This document shows positions 17,396-25,005 of a stretch of DNA of 37,667 bases, in pieces; the stretch's first letter is position 1; each line of letters begins with the position of its first letter. The DNA is from Bryobacterales bacterium (GTDB lineage: Bacteria; Acidobacteriota; Terriglobia; Bryobacterales; UBA6623). Where the stretch lies: positions 1-37,667 of the forward strand of contig JAPPLB010000166.1 in the NCBI GenBank assembly GCA_028819575.1. Direction: 5' to 3'. A model generated the notes under the pieces. That model did no database searches and was not told where the DNA came from. It saw only the letters and a program-made list of their open reading frames with translations. The translations under genes and the position numbers were made by a program.

Positions 17396-17447
17396 GGTGT
17401 CTCCTTCTCGAATGACATTACATCGCGTCGGGCTGCAACGTCCCGGC

Positions 17448-18311
17448 TCAGTCTGCTGGAGCTCCAGCCCCCTCGCGGACCGGCGGCTCCCTCTCGACTA
17501 CGGCGTTGAGGAGCTGAGAATTGGGGACGCTCCAGTCCCTGTCCTCGGAACGGAAGAGAGTGTCCACGGGCCCGATTCTTGCAAGCGTGCCACGCCGGCC
17601 GAGCACTTCGACGGTTGCACCCTCCCGGATGCTCTTCCGCAAGTAGTAACCGGCCAAGATCGCGCTTACCACGTCGCGAGAGCCGACCGCGAACGAGAAA
17701 GCGATCGAGAACAGCACCGCGGCCAGGACTGCGATGAGCGACCACTGAAGAAGCGAGGACTTCACGCCCAGTTGCTCGACAGCAACAATGCTCACGACCG
17801 CGATCATCGAACCGCGCGCCGCGAGGCCCAGGGTATGGGAGTACGGGACTTCGGAGGCGGCCGCTCCCGAACTCACCGCGTTGCCAATGAAGCGGGCCAG
17901 AAGCAAACCGAGCATCAAGATGAGCAGCGATGCGATCACGTTCGGAAGGAAAGCGATCAACAGGTTGGTCGCCGTGGCGACAGAGGTGAGGCCCAGCGTT
18001 TCAGCGGCCGGCAGGACAAAGGTCAACAGCACGAGCCAGTACAGCAACCTGCTGATCAGGCCGGAGAGCGGACGTTGGATACCAGCTTCCTCCAGAATCT
18101 CGTTCAGGCCCAGATAGCCGCCGGCCTGATCGAGCTTCGCCCGCACAAGAAGTTTCGCGGTTGCAGCCTGGGCAATTCTAGCGATGATCCAACCGATGAG
18201 CAGGATCGTGAACATTCCCGCAATTTTTGGAGCGAAACTCGCAAACTGCGCTCCCAGATTTGCCAGCGAGTTGATAATCAGCTCGCCAAGGTTTCCGATG
18301 ATCTCAGTCAT
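17448..18311 (-). CDS. TM-helix repeat / MscS-like membrane protein
   Basis: The 287-aa polytopic protein is related in plan to its downstream neighbour. Its helices include FTILLIGWIIARIAQAAT, LLIAFLPNVIASLLILMLGL and LIAVLAAVLFSIAFSFAVGS. Near the end a short beta domain follows the pore-like helix (RDVVSAILAGYYLRKSIREG, then GRRGTLARIGPVDTLFRSED and DWSVPNSQLLNAVVE). The last motif matches the MscS-type 'xVPNSxL' signature better than the neighbour does. GGGAGAAG precedes the ATG at 18311, which overlaps the 85-aa gene by 8 nt. Two unequal MscS-like subunits in a row could form a mixed channel (inference). Confidence 0.8.
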   Translation of the reverse strand: MTEIIGNLGELIINSLANLGAQFASFAPKIAGMFTILLIGWIIARIAQAATAKLLVRAKLDQAGGYLGLNEILEEAGIQRPLSGLISRLLYWLVLLTFVLPAAETLGLTSVATATNLLIAFLPNVIASLLILMLGLLLARFIGNAVSSGAAASEVPYSHTLGLAARGSMIAVVSIVAVEQLGVKSSLLQWSLIAVLAAVLFSIAFSFAVGSRDVVSAILAGYYLRKSIREGATVEVLGRRGTLARIGPVDTLFRSEDRDWSVPNSQLLNAVVEREPPVREGAGAPAD

Positions 18312-18561
18312 GATTTGGTCTTCTCCCGTTATCGAGGCCGATTAGGGATGTCAGCGCTCCAATCGACAAACACAAATGCTCCCTCACGAGAACTGTGGTG
18401 CTGAATTCGACGATGTCGCGAACACTCATCGAAGCGTAGGCATGATTCATAACCGCTTTGGGAAGCGCCGGCTTCACTCGGGGCTCTTGAATTGTGAGCG
18501 GAGCGAGCAGACTTCGAGCTTCCCGCTCCCATGGCTCGCTGTTTCCGTTTCTGGATGTCAT
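18304..18561 (-). CDS. Small protein encoded between ECF sigma factor and channel gene; unknown
   Basis: The 85-aa product has no family that I recognise. The start is ATG 18561, overlapping the sigma factor stop as TGATG; a TTG one codon upstream is less likely. The first half is charged and proline-rich (EREARSLLAPLTIQEPRVKP, then ALPKAVMNHA). The second half contains a mildly hydrophobic stretch (EFSTTVLVREHLCLSIGALT, then SLIGL) before a short polar tail. A gene coupled directly behind an ECF sigma factor is often its anti-sigma factor. The short length and possible membrane-associated helix would allow a reduced one, but no zinc-finger H-x3-C-x2-C is present. Confidence 0.6.
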   Translation of the reverse strand: MTSRNGNSEPWEREARSLLAPLTIQEPRVKPALPKAVMNHAYASMSVRDIVEFSTTVLVREHLCLSIGALTSLIGLDNGRRPNHD

Positions 18562-19172
18562 CAAGCGTCCTCTGACAATCTTTTGCGCAGTTGCTCGAGT
18601 CCCCGGCGCACCCGCATCTTGACGGCCGATTCGCCCAGACCGAGTTGCGCAGAGATTTCGTGGTAGGTCTGCTCTTCGAGAAAACGCAGCGCAATCGCCA
18701 AGCGCGTGGTTGGATCAAGAGCGCCCATCGCTCGCTCGAGAACAGCACTTCGCCGGCTGTCGGTTGGTCCAGGGCCGGAAACCGATGCACGGAGAAAATC
18801 GCCGTATCCCGCCCGTCTTCTGGCCTCCCGGAAGCGGGTCCGGAGAAGATTGCGCGCCGAGTTCGTCGTGATTGTGAGCAGCCAGTGCTCGAGCGGCTGC
18901 TCGGGCCGAAACCGCTTGATCGATCGGAACACCCTGAGGAACACATCCTGTACGACCTCTTCGGCATCCTCGGCGGAGCCGACGAGCCGGAAGGCGCGCC
19001 GAAACACCGTGCCGGTGTATTGATCGACCAGCTCTCGGAAAGCGGCCGTCCCGTATGGGGCTTCCTCCTGGATCCGGCGTACAAGTTGCAGGGTTGGAGA
19101 TTCAGGTTCGGCATTTCCGGGATTGTCCGCTTGACCGTTTCCCACGCCTTGCTTTCGTTTCCTTCTACCCAT
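18561..19172 (-). CDS. ECF-type RNA polymerase sigma factor
   Basis: This 203-aa sigma70-family protein has sigma2 at about residues 42-110 (FRELVDQYTGTVFRRAFRLV, then GSAEDAEEVVQDVFLRVFRS) and a WLLTITTNSARNLLRTRFRE segment that melts and reads the -10. Sigma4 lies at about 145-200 (LDPTTRLAIALRFLEEQTYH, EISAQLGLGESAVKMRVRRG, LEQLRKRL), the helix-turn-helix for the -35. The N-terminal 30 residues are basic and polar. ATG 19172 is chosen over a longer frame to 19301, because the extension would run through the half-repeat ending at 19267. It is the first gene of the long minus-strand array and its stop is coupled to the 85-aa gene, so it may direct its own operon. Confidence 0.9.
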   Translation of the reverse strand: MGRRKRKQGVGNGQADNPGNAEPESPTLQLVRRIQEEAPYGTAAFRELVDQYTGTVFRRAFRLVGSAEDAEEVVQDVFLRVFRSIKRFRPEQPLEHWLLTITTNSARNLLRTRFREARRRAGYGDFLRASVSGPGPTDSRRSAVLERAMGALDPTTRLAIALRFLEEQTYHEISAQLGLGESAVKMRVRRGLEQLRKRLSEDA

Positions 19173-19266
19173 CGATAACCCCGGCACGACGTGAATCGTC
19201 ACAAGATGTGAAGAGTGAATCGAGATCCCACCGTGGGAACCGGAACTCACCACTGTGAGAAAGTAG

Positions 19267-19359
19267 CCTGCATTTCTCACCACCCGACGGTCGAAGAACA
19301 CGATACGACCGCCAGGACTTCGTTGCGCTTGCTTGCCGTGCTCGATTTACTGTTCACTA
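19267..19359. repeat. Solitary left half of the palindromic repeat element
   Basis: It begins with the terminal sequence CCTGCATTTCTCACCAC (19267-19283) and follows the left half of the copy at 22691, with small changes, to about 19359 (TTACTGTTCACTAG). No right half follows. It lies in the divergent promoter region between the sigma factor and mscS-like genes. Confidence 0.85.
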
Positions 19360-19677
19360 GACCCGAGACACGAATCTCATCCGTGACTCTACGCCAATGG
19401 ACCGTCTGTGAGTCACCGTCGCTCGCGTTAAGACACCAAGGACCCGTCAACACCTTTGCCAGCTCCGCTCGTGAGGCCAGGTGAACACCATCGGTCCATA
19501 TCGAATACAGACCGTAGCAGTGGCAAAGAAAGGCCGTGTCCCGGACAAATTCGCCGCACTGCCGATTGCCGGCCAAGCATGCCTTCGCCAGCCCCTTATT
19601 TCATGATTCAGGTGACGATTTGCCCTTTGTCAGGGTTGACTCTAAATAAGAGGTTGCGGCACGCAGTGAAGGAAACC
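19360..19677. other. Intergenic stretch without a recognisable gene
   Basis: This part of the 525-nt gap between divergent genes lies beyond the half-repeat. The short open frames in it have no recognisable protein features. A TTGCCC / TCTAAA pair (19620-19625 and 19641-19646) is too weak to call a promoter. Confidence 0.5.
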
Positions 19678-19701
19678 ATGAGGAAGAATCAAAGACCATG
19701 A
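19678..19701 (+). promoter_or_regulatory. Seven-residue leader ORF (MRKNQRP) coupled to the mscS-like gene
   Basis: ATG 19678 follows GAAGGA closely and encodes MRKNQRP. Its TGA (19699-19701) overlaps the channel ATG (19698-19700) as ATGA. This resembles the leader ORF before the AT-hook gene. It may set channel translation by coupling. Confidence 0.35.
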
Positions 19702-20675
19702 GACGCATTCCAACCCTATTGTGGCTGACAGGGCTCATGGCCCTGTTGGCAGCGGCACTTGCGGTTGCCTGGTTCAAGATTTCATGGGCGCCCACCGCAT
19801 TTCGCAGCGTCTATCAAGTATTACGGGAGATCTGGAGCCGGCCCTATTCGACCTTTGGGAACCTCGAACTAACCTTGGAACTCGGAGCCACGGTAGCGCT
19901 CTACATAGCCCTGCTATGGCTCGTTACGAGAGTCATCGCCACGGTGCTACGCACACAGGTCCTGGACAAGACCATTCTGGGAGAGGGGCACAAGTTCGCC
20001 GCACAGCGGGTTACAACCTACCTCATATTCTGCCTCGGTATCCTGACCGGATTACATGGCCTGGGCATCGACATGAGCAGTATCGCCGTATTCAGCGGAG
20101 CGCTGGGAATCGGCCTTGGTCTTGGCTTTCAGACGATTGTCAAGAACTTCGCTTCCGGGCTGATCCTGCTGATCGAGCGGCCGGTCAAGGTGGGAGACCG
20201 GGTTCAGGTCGAAGACCTGCTGGGAGACATCACCCACATCGGCTCACGCGGGACGTGGATTCGCACCAACGAGAATGTCGTGATGATCGTTCCGAATTCA
20301 GAATTCATCGAAGGAAGAGTGACGAATTGGACGGCGAACGACCGGAACGTGCGGATCAACGTCCCGCTGGGAGTCTCCTACGGCAGCGATCCGGAACATG
20401 TGAGATCCGTGCTGAAGCGGGTGGCGCGAGAACACCCGGATGTCCTGGACGAGCCTCCATCCGACGTTGTGTTCACGGGATTCGGTGACAGTTCCCTCAA
20501 TTTCGAGCTGCGCGTTTGGACCGCCAAACAGGTAACGACCCCCAAGATCATCGCTAGCGACCTCTACTTCAAGGTCTTCGCCGCCTTCAAGCAGGCAGGC
20601 ATCGAGATACCGTTCCCACAACGGGATCTGCATTTGCGATCGGTTTCCACTTCGATCCCTCATTTAGAGGGATAG
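19698..20675 (+). CDS. MscS-type small-conductance mechanosensitive channel
   Basis: The 325-aa inner-membrane protein has three or more hydrophobic helices, then the standard MscS pore and beta domain. The pore helix is glycine/alanine-rich (SGALGIGLGLGFQTIVKNFA), followed by SGLILLIERPVKVGDRVQV. The beta domain has DITHIGSRGTWIRTNENVVM, then IVPNSEFIEGRVTNWT. The C-terminal alpha/beta domain ends with AFKQAGIEIPFPQRDLHL, the classic MscS end. It opens under membrane tension to release solutes on hypo-osmotic shock. It is transcribed away from the sigma factor operon that carries two smaller MscS relatives, so three such proteins lie within about 4 kb. Confidence 0.94.
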   Translation: MRRIPTLLWLTGLMALLAAALAVAWFKISWAPTAFRSVYQVLREIWSRPYSTFGNLELTLELGATVALYIALLWLVTRVIATVLRTQVLDKTILGEGHKFAAQRVTTYLIFCLGILTGLHGLGIDMSSIAVFSGALGIGLGLGFQTIVKNFASGLILLIERPVKVGDRVQVEDLLGDITHIGSRGTWIRTNENVVMIVPNSEFIEGRVTNWTANDRNVRINVPLGVSYGSDPEHVRSVLKRVAREHPDVLDEPPSDVVFTGFGDSSLNFELRVWTAKQVTTPKIIASDLYFKVFAAFKQAGIEIPFPQRDLHLRSVSTSIPHLEG

Positions 20676-20896
20676 GCGGTCATCATTCGGGACAAGCCGC
20701 CTGCGCCGATTCGATTGCGGCTGCCCCAGTATGATCTGCTCGACGGCGCCATGGCTCCCCTTGTCTATGATGGCAACCCTCCGAAACGGTCCGCGGGCCG
20801 CATCATAGACATGCAGGCTAAATATCTGCTCCGCCGATCAGGCGTTGCCCCTCAGCGGCACTGCAAGCTCTTATCGCTTGCATATTCAGCTTGGAT

Positions 20897-20927
20897 GCTC
20901 CGAATGGAGCGGCCGGATTCGCCGGCC
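20897..20927. terminator. Two adjacent hairpins between convergent genes
   Basis: GCTCC-GAAT-GGAGC (20897-20910) and GGCCGG-ATTCG-CCGGCC (20911-20927) are back-to-back perfect stems in the 273-nt gap between the mscS-like stop and the stop of the lipoprotein gene. No T-tract follows, so they may end transcription inefficiently or need Rho. The rest of 20676-20948 shows no gene. Confidence 0.35.
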
Positions 20928-20948
20928 TTGGGGGTTGGCTCCGGTGTC

Positions 20949-22490
20949 TTATTCCAGGAACTGGAAAGCGTAGAGCTTGACGGACTTACCGGTGAAGCGC
21001 AACCGAATGCTGTGGCCGGCAAGGGACGAGAGATCGTCCTGTCCATTCCACGTCACGCGTTGATGAACATCGTTCCGGTACAAGAGGTCGGCGCTGGGTT
21101 CGTCGAATCCGGGAACGGGTTGCTGCTCACGGTCGAGAATCTCCACCTTGAGCCAGCCGCGCGAGCTGGCATCCATGTTGACCTCCAGGCTACGGCCCGT
21201 CATGACGAACGGGTGCGTCGTGAGAGTCCCTCCGCTGCCGGGCGCATCCTGTGAAACAAATCCGTCGCGGCGGATCCGTACCCGCCCGATGGCCGAACGA
21301 TAGTCCTCGATCTTCCCCTGGTCATGGAGCTGGTCGAAACCGGAGTAATACATCCACAGTTCATCGCCCATCGACAGCATGCCCCGGCCCATATAGAGCA
21401 TCCGGGAATCGAAACTGCCCTCGCGCCCGAGTCTCACGAACGGCTCCCTCCACCGCTTGAACCGAATACCATCCCGGCTCGCTCCGAGCTGAATGTCAAG
21501 CGTATCGCTGCCGTGATGAAAGGCGGCCGGAAAGATGAAATAGGCATCCTGCGCGAACGGATACTGGATCGCCGCAGAGTCATACAGGCCTCCGCCCCAC
21601 AGGTCCTCGTCCTCAGGATGGTCGAAATCGGGCTCCAGGATTTTCTCCGGTAGTGGAAAGTTCTCGAAGTCTTCGCTCTCGGACCTGGCAATGGCCCGGT
21701 AGTCGAACGAGCCCCTCAAGACCCCATCCTTGACTCGCAAGTACTCGTTCCACCGAACGTAGGCCACATACTTCCGGATCCGCTCGTCCCAGAAGGCCAC
21801 GTTCATCGTGTCGGTATACCAGGGCATGATGGATTCTTTCCCGGTGAAGGTCCAATGGATGCCGTCGGGAGAATATGCGCCACCGATACCGGAGTAGTGC
21901 CAAGTGGCCGGAGGCGGATCGAGGTATCGAAAGCGGGCGCCCCCATCGTAGGCCGAGGGATAGGCGTACTTGCCGCGGTCGCAGATCATCTTGAAGCGTC
22001 TCTCCTCGGGAGCGGATGGATCGAGGAAGACGTTGCCGATGTTCAGCAGGACGATGTTGTTCTGCTTGCTGCCGCGATATTCGAACAAACCCAGATCGGG
22101 ACGCTGCCAGTGGATGCCGTCGGTGGAGGCCGCATAGCAGAGACGGGAGGCCCGGTCCTCTCCATAGGCGCGGTACCAAAGCCGGAAAAGGCCGTCGTGG
22201 GCCAATACGCTCTCGACGTGAATACCACCTTCTTCCCAAGGCGCTTCCGGCTCGATGACAGGTCTTTCTGTCCGAACGGCCTGATTGGGCGTGACCGCAA
22301 AACCCTGTTTGGAATCCACCAACCGATCGTCGAAGAGAAGCTGGCGCCTGTTGCCCAGCTCCAAAGTCCTGACGGGCGCTGCATTCTCAGGCGGCCCCTG
22401 CCGACAGGCGGCCGTCAACCCTGCCAACAGCACCATCAGGCCGAGAGCCGTGGCGGGTCTCCAAAAGTTACAAGCTGACATGGTTTTCAT
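20949..22490 (-). CDS. Lipoprotein with five-bladed beta-propeller (GH32/43/68-like) fold
   Basis: The 513-aa product carries a lipoprotein signal with lipobox LTAAC (Cys29). Repeated propeller motifs follow: CYAASTDGIHWQRPDLGLFE, GAYSPDGIHWTFTGKES, IQLGASRDGIRFKRW and DELWMYYSGFDQLHD. The pattern 'S-x-D-G-I-H/R-W/F' is common in secreted glycosidase-like proteins of Acidobacteriota and Planctomycetota. The last ~110 residues (TLTTHPFVMTGRSLEVNMDA onward) form a beta-sandwich, perhaps carbohydrate-binding. Catalytic residues could not be fixed. It should sit on a membrane facing the periplasm or exterior. No clear ribosome site precedes ATG 22490; ATG 22481 is an alternative. It is a single gene, with the complete repeat element upstream. 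Confidence 0.75.
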   Translation of the reverse strand: MKTMSACNFWRPATALGLMVLLAGLTAACRQGPPENAAPVRTLELGNRRQLLFDDRLVDSKQGFAVTPNQAVRTERPVIEPEAPWEEGGIHVESVLAHDGLFRLWYRAYGEDRASRLCYAASTDGIHWQRPDLGLFEYRGSKQNNIVLLNIGNVFLDPSAPEERRFKMICDRGKYAYPSAYDGGARFRYLDPPPATWHYSGIGGAYSPDGIHWTFTGKESIMPWYTDTMNVAFWDERIRKYVAYVRWNEYLRVKDGVLRGSFDYRAIARSESEDFENFPLPEKILEPDFDHPEDEDLWGGGLYDSAAIQYPFAQDAYFIFPAAFHHGSDTLDIQLGASRDGIRFKRWREPFVRLGREGSFDSRMLYMGRGMLSMGDELWMYYSGFDQLHDQGKIEDYRSAIGRVRIRRDGFVSQDAPGSGGTLTTHPFVMTGRSLEVNMDASSRGWLKVEILDREQQPVPGFDEPSADLLYRNDVHQRVTWNGQDDLSSLAGHSIRLRFTGKSVKLYAFQFLE

Positions 22491-22690
22491 GGCAAGGCAC
22501 CGGTGTTATGCGAGCAAGGGGCTCGTGATCAACGACCCGGCCGCAACGCAGCCGGAACTATATTCTCTCCCAAGCCATCCCCTTCTCGTCGAGTGATTCC
22601 GAGAGAGTGGCTGAAGGTGAGAGAGTGACGGCTGGGGTTGCCGTTGGCACAGCGGCGAGCGGGGACTACTCACACCAGCGGCCAGCCTGA

Positions 22691-22867
22691 CCTGCATTTC
22701 TCACCACCCGACGGCCGAAGCACGCGGTATGACCGCCATGACTTCGTTGCGCTTGCTTGCCGTGCTCAACGTACTGTTCTAGTACACCTGCGCGCGCCAA
22801 GCGGCTCGCGCCTCGTCCTGACGGCCCTCTCACGCACTTCGCCTCGCCACGTGGTGAGAAATGCAGG
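22691..22867. repeat. Complete 177-bp palindromic repeat element
   Basis: The ends are perfect 17-bp inverted repeats, CCTGCATTTCTCACCAC (22691-22707) and its complement (22851-22867). Inside, the two arms also align over most of their length: GAAGCACGCGGTATGACCGC on one side resembles the complement of the other, and each arm ends in GTACT- or TGTACT-like sequence near the centre. The element can thus fold into one large imperfect hairpin. CTAG follows the right end. It encodes no protein, and is MITE- or REP-like in form. The 22491-22690 stretch beside it shows no gene. Confidence 0.88.
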
Positions 22868-22903
22868 CTAGCGCCCTATTCCGCCTTGCCCAGGCCTCTC
22901 CGT

Positions 22904-22919
22904 CTCTTCAGGTGAAGAG
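22904..22919 (-). terminator. Hairpin just after the E1 beta stop codon
   Basis: CTCTTC-AGGT-GAAGAG (22904-22919) is a perfect 6-bp stem, extendable to 7 bp with a 2-nt loop. It lies 5 nt past the E1 beta TGA and before the repeat element. No T-tract follows, so termination is only possible. Confidence 0.3.
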
Positions 22920-22924
22920 GCGGG

Positions 22925-23899
22925 TCAGTAACGGTGCAGCCAACGGGCCTTTTCGAGAACCCGCTCGGTGTTCGGCAGGAAGGCCTCCTCCAGAGGGGGA
23001 CTGAAGGGGACCGGAGTATCGGGCGCCGCGATCCGAACCAGCGGCCCGTCCAAATATTCGAACGCATGCTCGCTGATGATGCCCGCGAGTTCACCGGCCA
23101 AGCCGCCGGTCAGAGTGTCCTCGTGCAGCAGGATCGCCTTGTTCGTTTTCCTGACGGAAGTCAGGACCATTTCGCGGTCCATCGGCACGAGGGTCCGCAG
23201 ATCGACCACCTCGACATCGATCGCCTCGGAAGCAAGCTGCGCGGCCGCCTCGAGCGCCACGTGGACCATCCAACCGTAGGTGATGATACTGAGATCGGAA
23301 CCTTCCCGGCGCACCGCAGCCCGGCCCAAAGGAACCACATATTTGTGCTGCGGCAACTCTTCCTTGATTTTGCGATAGAGATGCTTGTGCTCGAGGTAGA
23401 TCACCGGATCGTTGTCGCGCACGGCCGACTTGATCAGCCCCTTGGCGTCGTACGCCGTAGCCGGCTGGACAACCTTGAGGCCCGGCGTATGGACGTAGGG
23501 CATCTCCGGGTTCTGCGAATGAAACGGACCGCCGTGAATCCCGCCTCCCGCCGGAGCGCGAATCACCATCGGGACGGCCGCGCCCCAGCGGTAACGACAC
23601 TTGGCGGCGAAGTTCGTGATTTGATCAAAGCCGCAAGCCATGAAATCGGAGAACTGCATCTCGATCACCGGCCGAAGCCCGTTGATCGCGGCGCCCGTTC
23701 CGGCGCCCACGATCGCCGACTCGGAGAGCGGGGTATCAATGACCCGCCGCTCCCCGAACTCTTCGATGAAACCCTTGGTGACCTTGAACGCGCCCCCGTA
23801 GACCCCGATGTCCTCGCCCATCACGAAGACCGACTCGTCGCGGCGCATCTCTTCGAGCAATCCCTCACGGATTGCCTCGACGTAGGTTGTTTCAGCCAT
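22925..23899 (-). CDS. 2-oxoacid dehydrogenase E1 component, beta subunit
   Basis: The 324-aa product matches the beta subunit of alpha2beta2 pyruvate / branched-chain 2-oxoacid / acetoin dehydrogenases. It has DESVFVMGEDIGVYGGAFKV at the N terminus, ELHD-like IEMQFSDFMACGFDQITNFA, RAPAGGGIHGGPFHSQNPEM, VIYLEHKHLYR and the C-terminal TDPPVPFSPPLEE-like PDTPVPFSPPLEEAFLPN. With the alpha subunit it forms the ThDP active site that decarboxylates a 2-oxoacid and passes the acyl group to a lipoyl E2. It follows the alpha gene after 39 nt in one operon. No E2 or E3 gene is in the window, so the acyl acceptor must be encoded elsewhere. The natural substrate is not decidable from sequence. Confidence 0.93.
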   Translation of the reverse strand: MAETTYVEAIREGLLEEMRRDESVFVMGEDIGVYGGAFKVTKGFIEEFGERRVIDTPLSESAIVGAGTGAAINGLRPVIEMQFSDFMACGFDQITNFAAKCRYRWGAAVPMVIRAPAGGGIHGGPFHSQNPEMPYVHTPGLKVVQPATAYDAKGLIKSAVRDNDPVIYLEHKHLYRKIKEELPQHKYVVPLGRAAVRREGSDLSIITYGWMVHVALEAAAQLASEAIDVEVVDLRTLVPMDREMVLTSVRKTNKAILLHEDTLTGGLAGELAGIISEHAFEYLDGPLVRIAAPDTPVPFSPPLEEAFLPNTERVLEKARWLHRY

Positions 23900-23938
23900 A
23901 GGAATCTTTCTGCTCGCAGGGCACCCGAACCGGGGGAT

Positions 23939-24937
23939 TCAGATGACTTCGTAGACGCCCTCTTCGAGAGTTGCCGGATCGGGAAACGGCTGCTCCAACG
24001 CCCAGTTGACCGCGTCGTCAATCTCTTCGAGAACGCCCTGGCGAACCTGCCTGAAATCCTGCTCCGTCGCCCAGCCCCGCTCGACCATGTCCTTTTGCAA
24101 TCGCAGGATGGGGTCTTTCTTGGACCATTCTTCGCGGACGTGCTGCGGCACGTAGTCCGCGGCATCGTGAGCCGAGTGCCCGCTGACTCGAAACGTCTTG
24201 CATTCGATCAGGTACGGCCCAAGGCCATTGCGCGCGTGGGCGACAGCACGCCGGGAAGCATCAAAAATGGCGAACACGTCATTGCCGTCCACGATCTCCG
24301 CCGGCATTCCGTACGCCGAGGCGCGGTCAGCCACGTTCTTGACCACCATCTGCTTCTCCAGAGGCGTCGAGTAGGCGTACAGATTGTTGTTGCAGAGGTA
24401 GACGATCGGCAGCTTCTGAACCGTGGCGAAGTTAAGCCCCTCGTGCCAGTCGCCGCGGCTCGTCGCTCCGTCTCCCCAATAGTTGAAGACAACGTTCGGC
24501 TCACCGCGGTACTTCATGGCGAGCGCGATACCGTTCGCCACCGGGATGCTGGCTCCGATGCTGGAGATAATCGGCAGCAGATGCCTCCGGGCGCAACCCA
24601 TGTGCATATTGCCGTCACGCCCTCCGGTCGGCCCCGTCACCCGGCCGAGGTACTGCGCAAGCACTTCGCGCGGCGTCATCCCCCGGATGAGGAACGCCGC
24701 CATATCACGGTGCGAAGGGCAAAGATAGTCGTCCGGACGAGAGAGAACAGCGCTGCCGGAGGGAATCGCTTCCTGTCCGCGGCCGGTATAGCAACCGCCG
24801 ACGATTTTTCCCTGGCGATAGAGCTTCAATTCGATGCGGTCTTCCAACTCCCGCATCATGAGCATGTAATAGAGGAGCTTGTCGGCGAGATCAGATGTGA
24901 CTTCCTGGCTGACGGACGCGATGGCTGTTGCGCTCAT
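23939..24937 (-). CDS. 2-oxoacid dehydrogenase E1 component, alpha subunit
   Basis: The 332-aa product carries the ThDP motif from GDG (155-157) to NNN (183-185): NYWGDGATSRGDWHEGLNFA, then a hydrophobic strand and LCNNNLYAYST. Also present are GRGQEAIPSGSA near 52, GPTGGRDGNMHMG near 102-114 and the regulatory/active loop RVSGHSAHDAADY (250-262). Length and order fit alpha subunits of pyruvate, branched-chain or acetoin dehydrogenases. ATG 24937 is chosen; an upstream GTG at 24964 would add nine residues, and AAGG lies about 12 nt before the ATG. A nested 36-bp dyad begins 33 nt upstream and may regulate the operon. Confidence 0.92.
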   Translation of the reverse strand: MSATAIASVSQEVTSDLADKLLYYMLMMRELEDRIELKLYRQGKIVGGCYTGRGQEAIPSGSAVLSRPDDYLCPSHRDMAAFLIRGMTPREVLAQYLGRVTGPTGGRDGNMHMGCARRHLLPIISSIGASIPVANGIALAMKYRGEPNVVFNYWGDGATSRGDWHEGLNFATVQKLPIVYLCNNNLYAYSTPLEKQMVVKNVADRASAYGMPAEIVDGNDVFAIFDASRRAVAHARNGLGPYLIECKTFRVSGHSAHDAADYVPQHVREEWSKKDPILRLQKDMVERGWATEQDFRQVRQGVLEEIDDAVNWALEQPFPDPATLEEGVYEVI

Positions 24938-24969
24938 ACCATCAAGAGACCTTACCGAACCCACAAATG

Positions 24970-25005
24970 GTTTGCAACCACCACTTTACAGTGGACAGCG
25001 CAAAC
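24970..25005. promoter_or_regulatory. Nested dyad upstream of the E1 alpha/beta operon
   Basis: GTTTGC (24970-24975) pairs with GCAAAC (25000-25005), and CCACT (24981-24985) pairs with AGTGG (24990-24994). Both share the centre 24987.5 with equal 5-nt gaps. The dyad lies 33 nt before the E1 alpha ATG, so it fits a dimeric repressor/activator site or a leader hairpin. The other side faces the 54-aa zinc-ribbon gene. Confidence 0.5.
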
